DNA from: Bacteroidales bacterium
GTDB lineage: Bacteria; Bacteroidota; Bacteroidia; Bacteroidales; UBA932
Length of the DNA stretch: 64,000 nucleotides
NCBI GenBank assembly: GCA_017544265.1
Contig: JAFYEM010000029.1
Coordinates: 1 to 64,000 of the forward strand
Direction: 5' to 3'
Part shown: positions 52,986 through 61,944 of the stretch, piece by piece
Numbering within the stretch: position 1 is the first letter of the stretch
Layout of the letters: each line of letters starts with the position of its first letter
Notes under the pieces: generated by a model
Database searches by the model: none
What the model was told of the DNA's origin: nothing
What the model saw: the letters and a program-made list of their open reading frames with translations, nothing else
Program-made: the position numbers and the translations under genes

Positions 52986-55277
52986 TTAAATTAGTTCAAG
53001 AAGAAGAGGTTCGAGGGTGTCGCGTGAGTTGGGGCCCACGAGAATTTCGAAATCTCCGCTCTGAAGGGATTTTTCGGCATGCAGAGGCTTGCTGCTGCCG
53101 CGGAGATTGTATTGGTCCACATCATACCACGAGAGCATGTCCGGCGTGATTTCGAATTCGACTATTCTGCTTTCCCCAGCTTTCAGGAAGACCTTTCTGA
53201 AGGCTTTCAGTTCCTTTACCGGACGGGTGTAGCCTTCGGTCCGGATGTCATGGATATAGACCTGAACGGTTTCTGCGCCGTCGCGGCTGCCGCTGTTGCG
53301 CACTGTCACGGAGAGGGTGACGCTTCCGTCTTTTGCCATGCTGGCGCTGCTGAGGACAGGGTTCTCATATTCGAAACTGGTGTAGCTCAGGCCGTAGCCG
53401 AAGGGATAGAGAGGGTCGGTGGGGGAGTCTGTCCAGTTGCTGTTGTAACGCCAGAAACCATGCCCCGCAGGTGCCTCCCTGGCCACTTTTTTCATTCCGT
53501 AGTAGATTGGAACCTGCCCCACGTTGCGCGGAAAGGTCATGGTGATCTTTCCGGAGGGATTGGACCGGCCGAGGAGCACGTCGCGTATGGCTTCTCCGGC
53601 TTCGCTGCCCCCGAACCAGACGTCCAGAATCGCGTCCATAGATCCGTCTTCCTCCGTAATGGACATGGGACGGCCGTTGAAAAGGACCATTACAATGGGT
53701 TTGCCGGTTTCCTTAAGGGCCCTGAGCAGTTTCTTCTGGCATTCGGGGATGTCCAGGCTTGTGGCGGATGCGGACTCCCCGCTGGCATAGGCCAGTTCCC
53801 CGACTGCGGCAACTACTACATCTGCCTTCCTTGCCGCTGCGACGGCTTCCTTTATCAGCACGCCGGCGGGGCGGGAATCCCTGGGATAAGGATAATCCCC
53901 GGAGATTGACTTTTCAAGGCCTTTATCCTCTATGGCGTTGCTGCCGCGGGCAAAGAGTACATTGAGGCCTTTTTCTGCCCTGAAGGCATCCAGGAGGGAG
54001 GGATGGCTGCGGCTTGCGGCGGAAGTCCAGCAGCCCGGATACTGGTTGCCGGCATCGGCGAGGGGCCCCACAAGGGCGATGGTCCCTACTTCTTCAAGAG
54101 GAAGGATCCCGCTGTTTTTCAAAAGCACGAAGGACTGCTCCGCCGCGACTTTTGCAGCGGCGCGGTGCTCCGGAGTGAACTGACGTTCGGATGGGCGGCT
54201 TTTTTCGAGGAACTTGTACGGGTCCGCGAAGAGCCCGAGGCGGTATTTGGCCTTCAGTATCCTGCGGCAGGCGCGGTCCACCTGCTTCATTGAAATCTTC
54301 CCGTCCGCAAGGGCCTTCTCACCGTACTTCAGGAGACCGGCGGTAACCATGTCCATGTCCAGCCCGGCGTCCAGTGCGGCGACTGACACCTGCCCGCTGT
54401 CTCCGAGCCCGTGGCGGCTGAGTTCCCCAACGGAGTTGTAGTCCGAGACTATGAATCCGTCGAAGCCCCATTCGTCGCGGAGTACATTGGTGAGCAGCCA
54501 CTTGTTAGCGGTGGCAGGCATGCCGTTGACGTCATTGAAAGAGGACATTACCGACGCCACACCGGCGTCCACGGCGGCTTTATAGGGCGGGAAATAGTCG
54601 TTGTACATACGGTGGGGACTCATATCCGTCTCGCGGTAGTCCCGGCCGGATTCGGAGGCGCCGTAGATGGCAAAGTGTTTCACGCATGCGAGTATTTCGC
54701 TGTCGCTTTCCAGTTTCCCCTGATAGCCCCTTACATATGCCGCTGCCAAGGCGCTGCTCAGGAAAGGGTCTTCGCCGGAGCCTTCTGCGCATCGTCCCCA
54801 GCGCGGGTCGCGGGCTATATCGACCATCGGATTATAGGTCCAGTTGATTCCGTCCGCGGAGGCCTCTTCCGCGCAGATCCTTGCGGCACCCTCCACGATC
54901 CCGGGGTCCCAAGTGGCCGCCAGGCCGAGGGGAATGGGGAATACCGTCTTGTGTCCATGGATTACGTCGTAACCTATGAGAAGCGGAATGCCCAGCCTGG
55001 ACTCTTCCACCGCAAGTCTCTGATACTCCATATTGGCCTCCAGGCCCGGAGAGTTCAGTATGGCCCCCACTTCTCCCTTCCGTATGCTTTCAAGTACGCC
55101 TTCGCACTTTTCATTGCCGGTGATTATCTCTGATGGAACGGCGGGGTGGTTGGTCTGCCCGAGTTTTTCCCTGATGGTCATCCGGGACATGAGTTCATCG
55201 ACAAACCGGTCTTCTTCGCTTTTCGGGGTGCAGGCTGCAAGGGCAATCAGCGAGGCTGCAATCAGGACTTTTCTCAT
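52986..55277 (-). CDS. Glycoside hydrolase family 3 beta-glucosidase lipoprotein
   Basis: A 763-residue enzyme. Lipoprotein signal (MRKVLIAASLIALAAC), GH3 TIM barrel with KHF at 200-202 and the nucleophile Asp279 in GFIVSDYNSVGEL, an alpha/beta sandwich domain, then a C-terminal fibronectin-III-like domain (from about 650). BglX-like enzymes remove terminal beta-glucosyl or related residues in the periplasm. No SusC/SusD or other PUL genes are adjacent, so the glycan target is open. Confidence 0.93.
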   Translation of the reverse strand: MRKVLIAASLIALAACTPKSEEDRFVDELMSRMTIREKLGQTNHPAVPSEIITGNEKCEGVLESIRKGEVGAILNSPGLEANMEYQRLAVEESRLGIPLLIGYDVIHGHKTVFPIPLGLAATWDPGIVEGAARICAEEASADGINWTYNPMVDIARDPRWGRCAEGSGEDPFLSSALAAAYVRGYQGKLESDSEILACVKHFAIYGASESGRDYRETDMSPHRMYNDYFPPYKAAVDAGVASVMSSFNDVNGMPATANKWLLTNVLRDEWGFDGFIVSDYNSVGELSRHGLGDSGQVSVAALDAGLDMDMVTAGLLKYGEKALADGKISMKQVDRACRRILKAKYRLGLFADPYKFLEKSRPSERQFTPEHRAAAKVAAEQSFVLLKNSGILPLEEVGTIALVGPLADAGNQYPGCWTSAASRSHPSLLDAFRAEKGLNVLFARGSNAIEDKGLEKSISGDYPYPRDSRPAGVLIKEAVAAARKADVVVAAVGELAYASGESASATSLDIPECQKKLLRALKETGKPIVMVLFNGRPMSITEEDGSMDAILDVWFGGSEAGEAIRDVLLGRSNPSGKITMTFPRNVGQVPIYYGMKKVAREAPAGHGFWRYNSNWTDSPTDPLYPFGYGLSYTSFEYENPVLSSASMAKDGSVTLSVTVRNSGSRDGAETVQVYIHDIRTEGYTRPVKELKAFRKVFLKAGESRIVEFEITPDMLSWYDVDQYNLRGSSKPLHAEKSLQSGDFEILVGPNSRDTLEPLLLELI

Positions 55278-55294
55278 TGGTCGCAGGTTTTATG

Positions 55295-55324
55295 CAAAAC
55301 TACAAAAAAATCCGCAGAGGCAAA
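55295..55324 (-). promoter_or_regulatory. GH3 gene promoter inside the ferredoxin terminator
   Basis: On the minus strand, TTTG (55324-55321), an 18-base spacer and TAGTTTTG (55302-55295) form a full promoter. The -33 box lies in the loop of the ferredoxin terminator hairpin. The leader would be about 11 bases. Confidence 0.65.
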
Positions 55325-55339
55325 GCGCTTCTGCGGATT
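55304..55339 (-). terminator. Intrinsic terminator after the ferredoxin gene
   Basis: Perfect 10-base stem, AATCCGCAGA (55309-55318) and TCTGCGGATT (55330-55339), followed on the minus strand by seven T. It ends 18 bases after the ferredoxin stop. Confidence 0.88.
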
Positions 55340-55357
55340 ATGTGTTCCTCCAGAATA

Positions 55358-55528
55358 TTACTCCTCGGAAATAGCGCCGGTAGGGCAGACGCCTGCGCAG
55401 GTGCCGCAGTCGATGCAGGCGGCGGGGTCGATGCTGTACACATCGCCTTCAGCGATAGCGCCGACGGGGCATTCGGGAAGGCAGGTGCCACATGCGATAC
55501 AGATGTCAGGAGAAATTTTGTGTGCCAT
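55358..55528 (-). CDS. 2[4Fe-4S] ferredoxin, 56 residues
   Basis: A small protein read directly from the minus strand: ATG at 55528, TAA at 55358-55360. It carries two complete cluster motifs, CIACGTCLPECP (10-21) and CIDCGTCAGVCP (38-49), in the CxxCxxCxxxCP pattern, with pseudo-twofold symmetry and the usual clostridial-type length. It is an electron carrier for low-potential redox enzymes of anaerobic metabolism, such as pyruvate:ferredoxin oxidoreductase. It is a single-gene unit with a full promoter (55571-55602) and an intrinsic terminator (55304-55339). Confidence 0.95.
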   Translation of the reverse strand: MAHKISPDICIACGTCLPECPVGAIAEGDVYSIDPAACIDCGTCAGVCPTGAISEE

Positions 55529-55570
55529 AGCTATTGTGTTTAAAAGTTAATATTTGCAACTTTGCAGGGG

Positions 55571-55602
55571 CAAATATACCCTATTTTAGTGAATATGCCA
55601 AA
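55571..55602 (-). promoter_or_regulatory. Ferredoxin promoter
   Basis: On the minus strand, TTTG (55602-55599), a 20-base spacer and TATATTTG (55578-55571) match the Bacteroidota consensus closely. It overlaps the start of the divergent DUF1573 gene, so the two genes share their control region. Confidence 0.8.
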
Positions 55603-56992
55603 AATAAAATACCTACTTTTGGGGATATCGGTGTTTTTTCCCCTCAGTGCCTGCCGCTGCGGCGGAACCGTCTCCTCGCAGCCTTCTCACGCCTCGCTGC
55701 AGCCTTCTGGCTGGGCGGCCGGGGCTGAACAGGGGGACTATGCCCCTGCCACTCAGCCAGAAGGCTCTGCTTCCGCCACTCAGCCAGACGGCTCGGCCTC
55801 TGCGTCGCCTTCCGGACGGGCGGCCGGAGCTGAATCGGGTTCCTCGCAGCCTTCAGGGCGGGCAGCAGGGGCTGAACAGGGGGACTATGCCCCTGCTACC
55901 CGCCCTGAAGGCTCTGCTGCTACCCGCCCTGAAGGCTCTGCTGACAACCGCCCTGAAGGCTCTGCCGCCCGTCAGTGGACCCCGTATGACAATCTGGTGG
56001 AAGTGGACCGTACGGTGCATGATTTCGGAGACATTCTTTCCTCCGACGGCCCGGTAAGCTGCTCGTTTTCGCTGCGAAATATCTCCAAGGAGCCAGTTGC
56101 CATACTTCAGGTCATTTCTTCCTGCGGCTGCACTGACGTGGAGTGGACGCGCGAGGACATAGACCCGGGCAAATGCGGAAAAATTTCCGCGACGTATAAG
56201 AATGACGCCGGCGCGGTGCCTTTCGACAAGGCCCTCACTGTCTATGTGTCCGGCCTGAAAAGGCCTTTTGTGCTTCATCTGCGTGGTGTCGTCCACGAAA
56301 AGGCCAAGCCGCTTTCGGAACTGTACGGCGCTGCCCGCAGGGGTGCGCTTGGGTTTAAATCCGACCAGATCCGGGTCGGTAACATGGAGCAGGGCGGGCT
56401 CAAGACAGGCAGTGCAATGGTCGCAAACCTGTCCCGCCGCAGCGTGAAAGTCACCTTCGCCGGCATTTCTCCGCAGCTGGACGTGAGTATAGACCCGAAT
56501 CCGGTCCCTGCCGGCAGTCTGGCGACGCTCAGTTTCACTGTCCGCGCGGACAGGAAGCTGTGGGGAACGAATGTCTATACTGCCGTGCCGGTGGTGGACG
56601 GAGTATCCTTCGATCCGTTGCAGTTTACGGCTGTCACCAAGGAGAATTTCGCTTCGATGACCCGGGAGCAGAGGGACGCTGCTCCGCTGCCGATGTTTTC
56701 TGAAAGTACTTTCGACGCGGGGTTCATGCAAAGAGGCGGGTCCGTGGATATTTCTTTCAAGTTTACCAACAATGGAAAGAGCCTGCTGCATATCTTTAAG
56801 GCAGAGTCGGACTCTCCCGGCGTGTCATTTTCTCCGCTGCCCGATCTGGCGGCTGGGGAGAGCGGAACCATAGACCTCCATCTGGATACATCGGCTTATT
56901 CCGCTGGTGAATACACCATCATGCTGACCCTTTACACGAACTCTCCGACGCGTCCGCTGGTCAACCTTTTCATCGCCCTTATAGTGAAATAA
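55595..56992 (+). CDS. DUF1573 lipoprotein with palindromic repeat-encoded region
   Basis: A 465-residue protein. Lipoprotein signal MPKIKYLLLGISVFFPLSAC (1-20), then a low-complexity region (about 28-127) of Gly/Ala/Ser/Pro-Glu repeats (QPSGRAAGAEQGDYAP, ATRPEGSA) encoded by palindromic DNA. A DUF1573 domain follows (about 137-235, with SSCGCTDVEW at 175-184), then a second Ig-like half (about 240-465). DUF1573 proteins are envelope proteins of unknown function, common in Bacteroidota. The frame opens at TTG 55562, but ATG 55595 starts exactly at the signal peptide. The gene ends base-to-base against the DUF2207 gene. Confidence 0.82.
   Translation: MPKIKYLLLGISVFFPLSACRCGGTVSSQPSHASLQPSGWAAGAEQGDYAPATQPEGSASATQPDGSASASPSGRAAGAESGSSQPSGRAAGAEQGDYAPATRPEGSAATRPEGSADNRPEGSAARQWTPYDNLVEVDRTVHDFGDILSSDGPVSCSFSLRNISKEPVAILQVISSCGCTDVEWTREDIDPGKCGKISATYKNDAGAVPFDKALTVYVSGLKRPFVLHLRGVVHEKAKPLSELYGAARRGALGFKSDQIRVGNMEQGGLKTGSAMVANLSRRSVKVTFAGISPQLDVSIDPNPVPAGSLATLSFTVRADRKLWGTNVYTAVPVVDGVSFDPLQFTAVTKENFASMTREQRDAAPLPMFSESTFDAGFMQRGGSVDISFKFTNNGKSLLHIFKAESDSPGVSFSPLPDLAAGESGTIDLHLDTSAYSAGEYTIMLTLYTNSPTRPLVNLFIALIVK
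55701..55972 (+). repeat. Nested palindromes and short tandem repeats inside the DUF1573 gene
   Basis: First palindrome: arms AGCCTTCTGGCTG (55701-55713) and CAGCCAGAAGGCT (55754-55766), with an inner hairpin CAGGGG/CCCCTG (55730-55735/55743-55748). Second, related palindrome: 15-base arms AGCCTTCAGGGCGGG (55848-55862) and CCCGCCCTGAAGGCT (55899-55913) with the same inner hairpin. Two further copies of the unit CGCCCTGAAGGCTCTGC follow up to about 55967. All copies keep the reading frame and give Pro/Gly/Ser-rich peptide. This looks like a palindromic element that has spread inside a coding region. Confidence 0.8.
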
Positions 56993-58786
56993 TTATCTGC
57001 TGCCGCCGCCGCGACCTCCGCCGGAGTAGCCTCCGCCGCCTCCGCGTGAAGAATAGCCTCCGCGGCCGGAAGAACCCCTGTGCCAGTCGCTGCCGGACAT
57101 TCTTCGGCTGGAGGAGAAAGACTGTTCGGCCGCCCTTTTCGCCCTGTACCATTCACTGCTGGCAACTGCAACTGATGCGGCCGTAATCTCACGGGATATG
57201 TTCACTGTCTCGACCAGATGTCCCGGATAGAGTTTTTTGAACTGCTCTGCCACGCGGTCGGCGATGCCGAAGAGAGCGGCATAGACAAGATAATTCTTCC
57301 ACAGTCCGGTTTCGGCTGCTTCCCTCTGGTCCACAAGGGTGAAATCGCGCAGGAAGTTGCGGAATCCGGCGAGTTTCGCAAACTCTTCCCGGCCTTGCGC
57401 CGTGCTTTTCCCGCCATCGAGCCAGCCTTTGCGGCAAAGCATCTCCTCCGCTTCTTTTTTAGTATTGTCTAACCAGCCGATCAGGAGCTTGTTATGCTCT
57501 TTTGCCCATTTCCTGAATTCTCCGTCTTCCAGTATCCGGTTTTCCCCGGCGGCCTGAAGGCACAGTCCGTAGAGTCTCGTTTCGTACTCGTCACCGTTTT
57601 CGGGAGCGTCCGGATTGAAGACAAGTTCAGCCCTCTTTCCGGAGTTGTCGGATTCGGCTTGTACTCTCACCCTGCCGTCCAGTATCCATTTCAGGAAATA
57701 GGCTCCGATAAGTCGGGATTTCATTTCTTTTGGCGTATCCCTGAGTCCCTTGTCAAGTACGCAGAAGGCCATTGGAAGGTCTCCCTCTAGGGGCGCTTCC
57801 CGGAAATAATTATGGAAGCGGGATCTGCCCATGATACTTTTGCGCCACTCGAAGCCGAGCAGTGCGATGAGTTTTTCGATAAGGATGGAAATGCCGGCGA
57901 CAATGGACGTCAGCATTATGAAGCCATTGTAGAAATCAATGATGCCCAGAATTATGAGAAAGAAGGCGACGAGTCCCAGGGCGGATGAGCCGGAATCGGG
58001 TTCTTTTTCCCACTCGGAGCCCTTGAAGGCCTGCTCCTTCATTGTCTCGAAGTCTATCTCGCGCACATTCACGGGGGAGAGCATTCCCTTTTCGAAACGC
58101 ATCATTATTATCATGGAGTCGTGCGAGAGCATCGCCCCGGCCGTGCGGGCCACGATTTCCCCATCGACCAGTTCTATCCTTCCGTCATAGCCGAAGCCCC
58201 AGAATTTCACGTTCTCCTCCGTCCACGCAGGGCCGCCGGTTTCATTCTTGATCCTGACTTCCGCAATTCCAGGAGGGGCGGCAAGTTCCGTGTTTATGAA
58301 CATGAAATTGAAAGCGTCACAGTCGTTGAGGCTCTGTACGAGGCCGTTGACGAGATATGTGGCAATCCATCGGTGGTCTCCCATCGACCCCTGGCCCCAG
58401 CAGAGTTCACAGCCTTCAGGAGTGGGGTTGATGCCGCATTTATTGGCTTTTTCTTCAAGAGTCCTGTCTGTGTTCCAATTCCTGCCTTCCGATTCAAAAC
58501 TCACCGGAATGAAGTATTTGGTGCCCGGAGGGCAGCCTGGAGCCCATTTCGGGTTGCGTACCATCTCCGTGACCATCAGGCCGGCCACACGGACGCCGTT
58601 GTCTTCCCTGACGGGCAGGTACCATTCAGTGCCCGATACGACATTTACCACCCAGACCTGTGAAATCATCACGGAGCCGTCCGCGCGTACGCTGGCCTGG
58701 ACCTTGACACTGTCTATGCGCTGCCCCGCAGCGGGCTGCGGGAAAAGCAGGGCTGCGAGAAAAGCAATATACAGGAGTTTTCGCAC
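56993..58786 (-). CDS. DUF2207-family membrane protein with Gly-rich tail
   Basis: A 597-residue protein. Signal peptide (1-21, ending AAGQ), an extracytoplasmic beta-rich domain (about 22-265), two or three TM helices (about 268-310), a cytoplasmic region of about 250 residues, and a C-terminal Ser/Arg/Gly-rich tail (about 560-597) ending GGGRGGGSR. This matches the DUF2207 layout. Function unknown. Start is GTG sharing a base with the upstream TAG. The stop is immediately next to that of the convergent DUF1573 gene. Confidence 0.72.
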   Translation of the reverse strand: MRKLLYIAFLAALLFPQPAAGQRIDSVKVQASVRADGSVMISQVWVVNVVSGTEWYLPVREDNGVRVAGLMVTEMVRNPKWAPGCPPGTKYFIPVSFESEGRNWNTDRTLEEKANKCGINPTPEGCELCWGQGSMGDHRWIATYLVNGLVQSLNDCDAFNFMFINTELAAPPGIAEVRIKNETGGPAWTEENVKFWGFGYDGRIELVDGEIVARTAGAMLSHDSMIIMMRFEKGMLSPVNVREIDFETMKEQAFKGSEWEKEPDSGSSALGLVAFFLIILGIIDFYNGFIMLTSIVAGISILIEKLIALLGFEWRKSIMGRSRFHNYFREAPLEGDLPMAFCVLDKGLRDTPKEMKSRLIGAYFLKWILDGRVRVQAESDNSGKRAELVFNPDAPENGDEYETRLYGLCLQAAGENRILEDGEFRKWAKEHNKLLIGWLDNTKKEAEEMLCRKGWLDGGKSTAQGREEFAKLAGFRNFLRDFTLVDQREAAETGLWKNYLVYAALFGIADRVAEQFKKLYPGHLVETVNISREITAASVAVASSEWYRAKRAAEQSFSSSRRMSGSDWHRGSSGRGGYSSRGGGGGYSGGGRGGGSR

Positions 58787-59775
58787 TATTCCACGGGTGT
58801 TATTGCGGCATTTGCTTCGGCGGCTGCGGCTTCTGCGACGGTCTCGGAAGATGCTTCGGAAGATGCGTCATCGGCGGCTGTCGGGTTTTCAGGGAGCAGA
58901 GGTACCGTGGACAGTTCGGGCTCGACCTTCTTCACGGTTGCCTTTTTATGCTTCGGCTCTATGAAGTGCATATATCCGATCTGTATGGCGAGAAAATCAA
59001 GTTCCCTGGAAATATTGAAGCCGGACATGGTCGCCTTGTTGCTGTTGCCCTGCCAGTACTTATTCTGTTTTGACGACTGCCATCCGGCTCCAAGCAGCGG
59101 AACGCTGATTTCGAAGGCGCTGTTGTCCCTCAGCTTTACGCAGAGGCCGGCGGCGAGTTTAATGCCGATTCCGAACTGGTCTGAAACCCTGATCTTGTCC
59201 TTGGAATTGCCTTCCTTGTCCAGCTGGACGGTGTTGATATGCCCGAAGGACGCATAGAGGCGTCCTTCCCCGAAAATACCGAAAGTCCGGCTCCCGAAGA
59301 ATGACAGGTACCTTCTGGCGGTAAAGGAGGCATTCCCGCCGTGCCTGACAAGGTCAAGGGCTGAAAGCTGAAGGTTCAAATTCTCGTCATCGGTGCCGAC
59401 GACATCCCTGAGGTCCATTTTGATATTTGTCTTGATGCTAAAACCTGTGTAGGCGAGCCTGAATCCGATGGATACGTCATCTGAAATGAAATATGCGAAT
59501 TTCGGGGACACTTCCCATAAGTTGAGCTGGCCGTCTCCGATATTGAGCCATGAAAGAAGGGAGTATCCGTCTCCTTCGTACATTCCTCCGGCCTTGAAGT
59601 TGCGGTATCCGCCGGAGATTCCCATTCCCCAACTGTCTTTGGATACAAAGACAGTTGGGCCTTTTTCAGGATCTGTGAAGCGTTTGAGAATTTTCTGTGC
59701 CGAGGCTTCGGGCGCAAGGATGCATTGTGCTGCAAGAAAGGTGGTCAGCAGAGCGATAAAAGCTGTTCTTTTCAT
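58786..59775 (-). CDS. Outer-membrane beta-barrel-like protein
   Basis: A 329-residue protein with a Sec signal (1-26, ending ASA), then alternating amphipathic strands with aromatic ends (for example GMGISGGYRNF, FAYFISDDVSIGFRLAYTGF, LDFLAIQIGYMHF) typical of a small outer-membrane barrel. A C-terminal Ala/Glu-rich tail of about 50 residues looks disordered. I do not recognise a named family. Overlaps tilS by ATGA and the DUF2207 gene by one base. Confidence 0.6.
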   Translation of the reverse strand: MKRTAFIALLTTFLAAQCILAPEASAQKILKRFTDPEKGPTVFVSKDSWGMGISGGYRNFKAGGMYEGDGYSLLSWLNIGDGQLNLWEVSPKFAYFISDDVSIGFRLAYTGFSIKTNIKMDLRDVVGTDDENLNLQLSALDLVRHGGNASFTARRYLSFFGSRTFGIFGEGRLYASFGHINTVQLDKEGNSKDKIRVSDQFGIGIKLAAGLCVKLRDNSAFEISVPLLGAGWQSSKQNKYWQGNSNKATMSGFNISRELDFLAIQIGYMHFIEPKHKKATVKKVEPELSTVPLLPENPTAADDASSEASSETVAEAAAAEANAAITPVE

Positions 59776-60818
59776 ATACTGTTCAGTTTAATCCTCAGTA
59801 TTTTTCGGGTGGACGATGTGATGCGGACTCGATGGTCTATGGCGCTGGAGACGGGAGAGAGAATAGCGAGGGGAGTGTCGCCGTCCCCGACAAATACAAG
59901 GGCACGCCGTTTTTCTTCAAGCGGGAAATGTCTGTCGGTAAACCAGTCCTGGAGTTTTTTGGAGCCGTTAAGTCCGAGGGGCCGGAAGCGGTCGCCGTCC
60001 TTCCATGGGCGGGAATGCAGTTCCCCACGGACTTTTTCTGCATCCAGAATCAGTTCTCCCGGGGGAGTCAGGGCGCTGCCGCCGTTCCAGTTCTCCTCGC
60101 CCATGGTGAATTCCAGCGGGGATATCTCCAGGACGGCGCTCTCACCGTCATCCCTGACAGGAGCGGCGAGCGGTGGAATCTCCTCCCCGAACCGTTCCAT
60201 GTCGCGGTTGAGAGTCCGCACAAACGAGGGATTTATTTCCCGGAACACCGGAAACACCAGATTCCGGAGCTTGTTCCGCTTATAGTCGTTCTCAAAATTG
60301 GTGCTGTCGTCCCGGAAAGGCAGTCCGGCGGCACTCGCATACTCCTCAATCTCCTCCCTTGTCATTCCGAGAAGAGGCCTCAGGAGAGGAATGTCGGAGT
60401 ACTCCGCTACGGGGATGAAGCCGGAGGGTTTCATCCCGAGTATTCCTCGCAGTCCCGTTCCCCTGAGAAGGTTCAGGATAAGCGTCTCGGCATTGTCCTG
60501 GGCATTATGTGCCACGGCTACAGCCTCGTAGCCGTATTCCCGGCACAGACTGCCGAACCATTTGTATCTACGCTCCCGCGCAGCCATTTCTATGCTTATG
60601 CCCTTTTGCGCGGAGTAGGAACGTGTATCGAAGCTCCTGACATGGCAGACTATGCTGTTGGACGCGGCCCAGCGGCGCACCAGCGCCTCGTCCCCGTCGC
60701 TTTCGTCCCCGCGAAGGCAGAAGTTGCAGTGTGCAATGGCGAAAGGTTCGCCGCTGAGGCGAACCTTATCTGCAAGGCACATTGAATCAATGCCTCCGCT
60801 GACCGCTACGAGAAGCAT
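59772..60818 (-). CDS. tilS: tRNA(Ile)-lysidine synthase
   Basis: A 348-residue N-type ATP pyrophosphatase that makes lysidine at C34 of tRNA-Ile(CAU). The PP loop is SGGIDS (7-12), and HNAQDNAETLILNLLRGTGLRGI is the conserved second block. A C-terminal domain with the RPWKDGDRFRPLGLNGSKKLQDWF motif is present. It is somewhat shorter than many homologues. It sits between the DUF3078 gene (TAATG overlap) and the barrel gene (ATGA). Confidence 0.94.
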   Translation of the reverse strand: MLLVAVSGGIDSMCLADKVRLSGEPFAIAHCNFCLRGDESDGDEALVRRWAASNSIVCHVRSFDTRSYSAQKGISIEMAARERRYKWFGSLCREYGYEAVAVAHNAQDNAETLILNLLRGTGLRGILGMKPSGFIPVAEYSDIPLLRPLLGMTREEIEEYASAAGLPFRDDSTNFENDYKRNKLRNLVFPVFREINPSFVRTLNRDMERFGEEIPPLAAPVRDDGESAVLEISPLEFTMGEENWNGGSALTPPGELILDAEKVRGELHSRPWKDGDRFRPLGLNGSKKLQDWFTDRHFPLEEKRRALVFVGDGDTPLAILSPVSSAIDHRVRITSSTRKILRIKLNSI

Positions 60819-61933
60819 TATTTCTTGGACGCGATGGTCCAGGTGAAGCCGAATTCGAAGTTTTCGCGGAACTGTACTCCCTTGCCTTCGTTCTTCTGTC
60901 CAGCGTTCAGAAGGATCTGGTTGCCGTCGGCGTCAAGCACCGGTATTCCGTATTTGTCCGTCTTGTAAATCTTTACGAGTGGATCGTATATCAGGTTGGT
61001 AGAAAGGGTGAGAGCGAAGTATTTGGCAATTTTCCAGAATACCTTGTTGTCCCAGTTGATACGGGGCTCGTATTGTTCGCGTTCCTTGCTCAGGCCCAGA
61101 TAGTCGTAGAAAATGACGAGCTGGGTGGTGTAGGAGAAATTGTCGTTGATGGTCCATTTTGCATCCGCCTTGATCTGGGCACCGAGTTCCCAACGGCTGG
61201 CCTTGTATCCGGTAATGTTCCCTTCATCGTCCTTGATGGGATCCATACCGTATTTAGAACGGAGATAATGTTCGGTTTCACCCACCTTCTCGTCGTTGAG
61301 TACGGTGACGATACCTCCCGTGATGGGGGAAACGTTGAGGGAAAACCAGCTCTTAGGCGTCCACAGTATACCAAAACCGATGGAGATGTAAGCCGGTGAG
61401 AGAATGTCTGAAGTCAGGCTCCTTGCAGCCAGCCAGTCTTTCTCGGTGGGGTTTTCACCAGCAGGCGTTCCATAAGTGTAGTTCCTGTCGAACTGGGTGC
61501 GGAAGTCAAAGTTGGCGGACCAGCTCAGGTGGCGGACAGGAGTCTCGTAGCCCCATTTGCTTTCAAGATAGATTCTGTCCTTGTTCTTCTGGATGATCGG
61601 CTTGTCAGCCGACCAGAGAAAACCGTAGTCCAGCTGCAGGCGGTTGTTCCATATCATCTTGTCTTTGGCATAGTTTGCCGTGGCGTCCACGTTGCCCGCA
61701 AGGGTGATGGTGTTGTAGCCGCCGGCTGCCCAGTTTACCAGGGCTGTCTGGCCGAAAGTGATATTGGTCTGCAGGGAATTTGTCCAGTAGCGGGGCTTGG
61801 GAGTCGCAATGGGCACGTCTTCAGCCTGGGTAAGGGCTTCCGCTGCCTGCGCCGCGGCTTCCTGGGTGTCCTGAGCCTGTGCGGCCGCCGCGACGGCGAC
61901 AAAAGCTGAAATGATCAAAAGCAGTTTTTTCAT
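60818..61933 (-). CDS. DUF3078 outer-membrane protein
   Basis: A 371-residue protein with a Sec signal (1-20, ending AQAQ), an Ala/Glu-rich spacer, then a beta-rich domain whose start WTNSLQTNITFGQTALVNWAAGG matches the DUF3078 family of Bacteroidota. Many amphipathic strands suggest an outer-membrane barrel. Function unknown. It follows proS by 11 bases. Confidence 0.8.
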   Translation of the reverse strand: MKKLLLIISAFVAVAAAAQAQDTQEAAAQAAEALTQAEDVPIATPKPRYWTNSLQTNITFGQTALVNWAAGGYNTITLAGNVDATANYAKDKMIWNNRLQLDYGFLWSADKPIIQKNKDRIYLESKWGYETPVRHLSWSANFDFRTQFDRNYTYGTPAGENPTEKDWLAARSLTSDILSPAYISIGFGILWTPKSWFSLNVSPITGGIVTVLNDEKVGETEHYLRSKYGMDPIKDDEGNITGYKASRWELGAQIKADAKWTINDNFSYTTQLVIFYDYLGLSKEREQYEPRINWDNKVFWKIAKYFALTLSTNLIYDPLVKIYKTDKYGIPVLDADGNQILLNAGQKNEGKGVQFRENFEFGFTWTIASKK

Positions 61934-61944
61934 ATTGTCAATTT

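Noticed and set aside
55562..55594. TTG start for the DUF1573 protein
   Set aside because: The extra 11 residues would precede a perfect lipoprotein signal that begins at ATG 55595.
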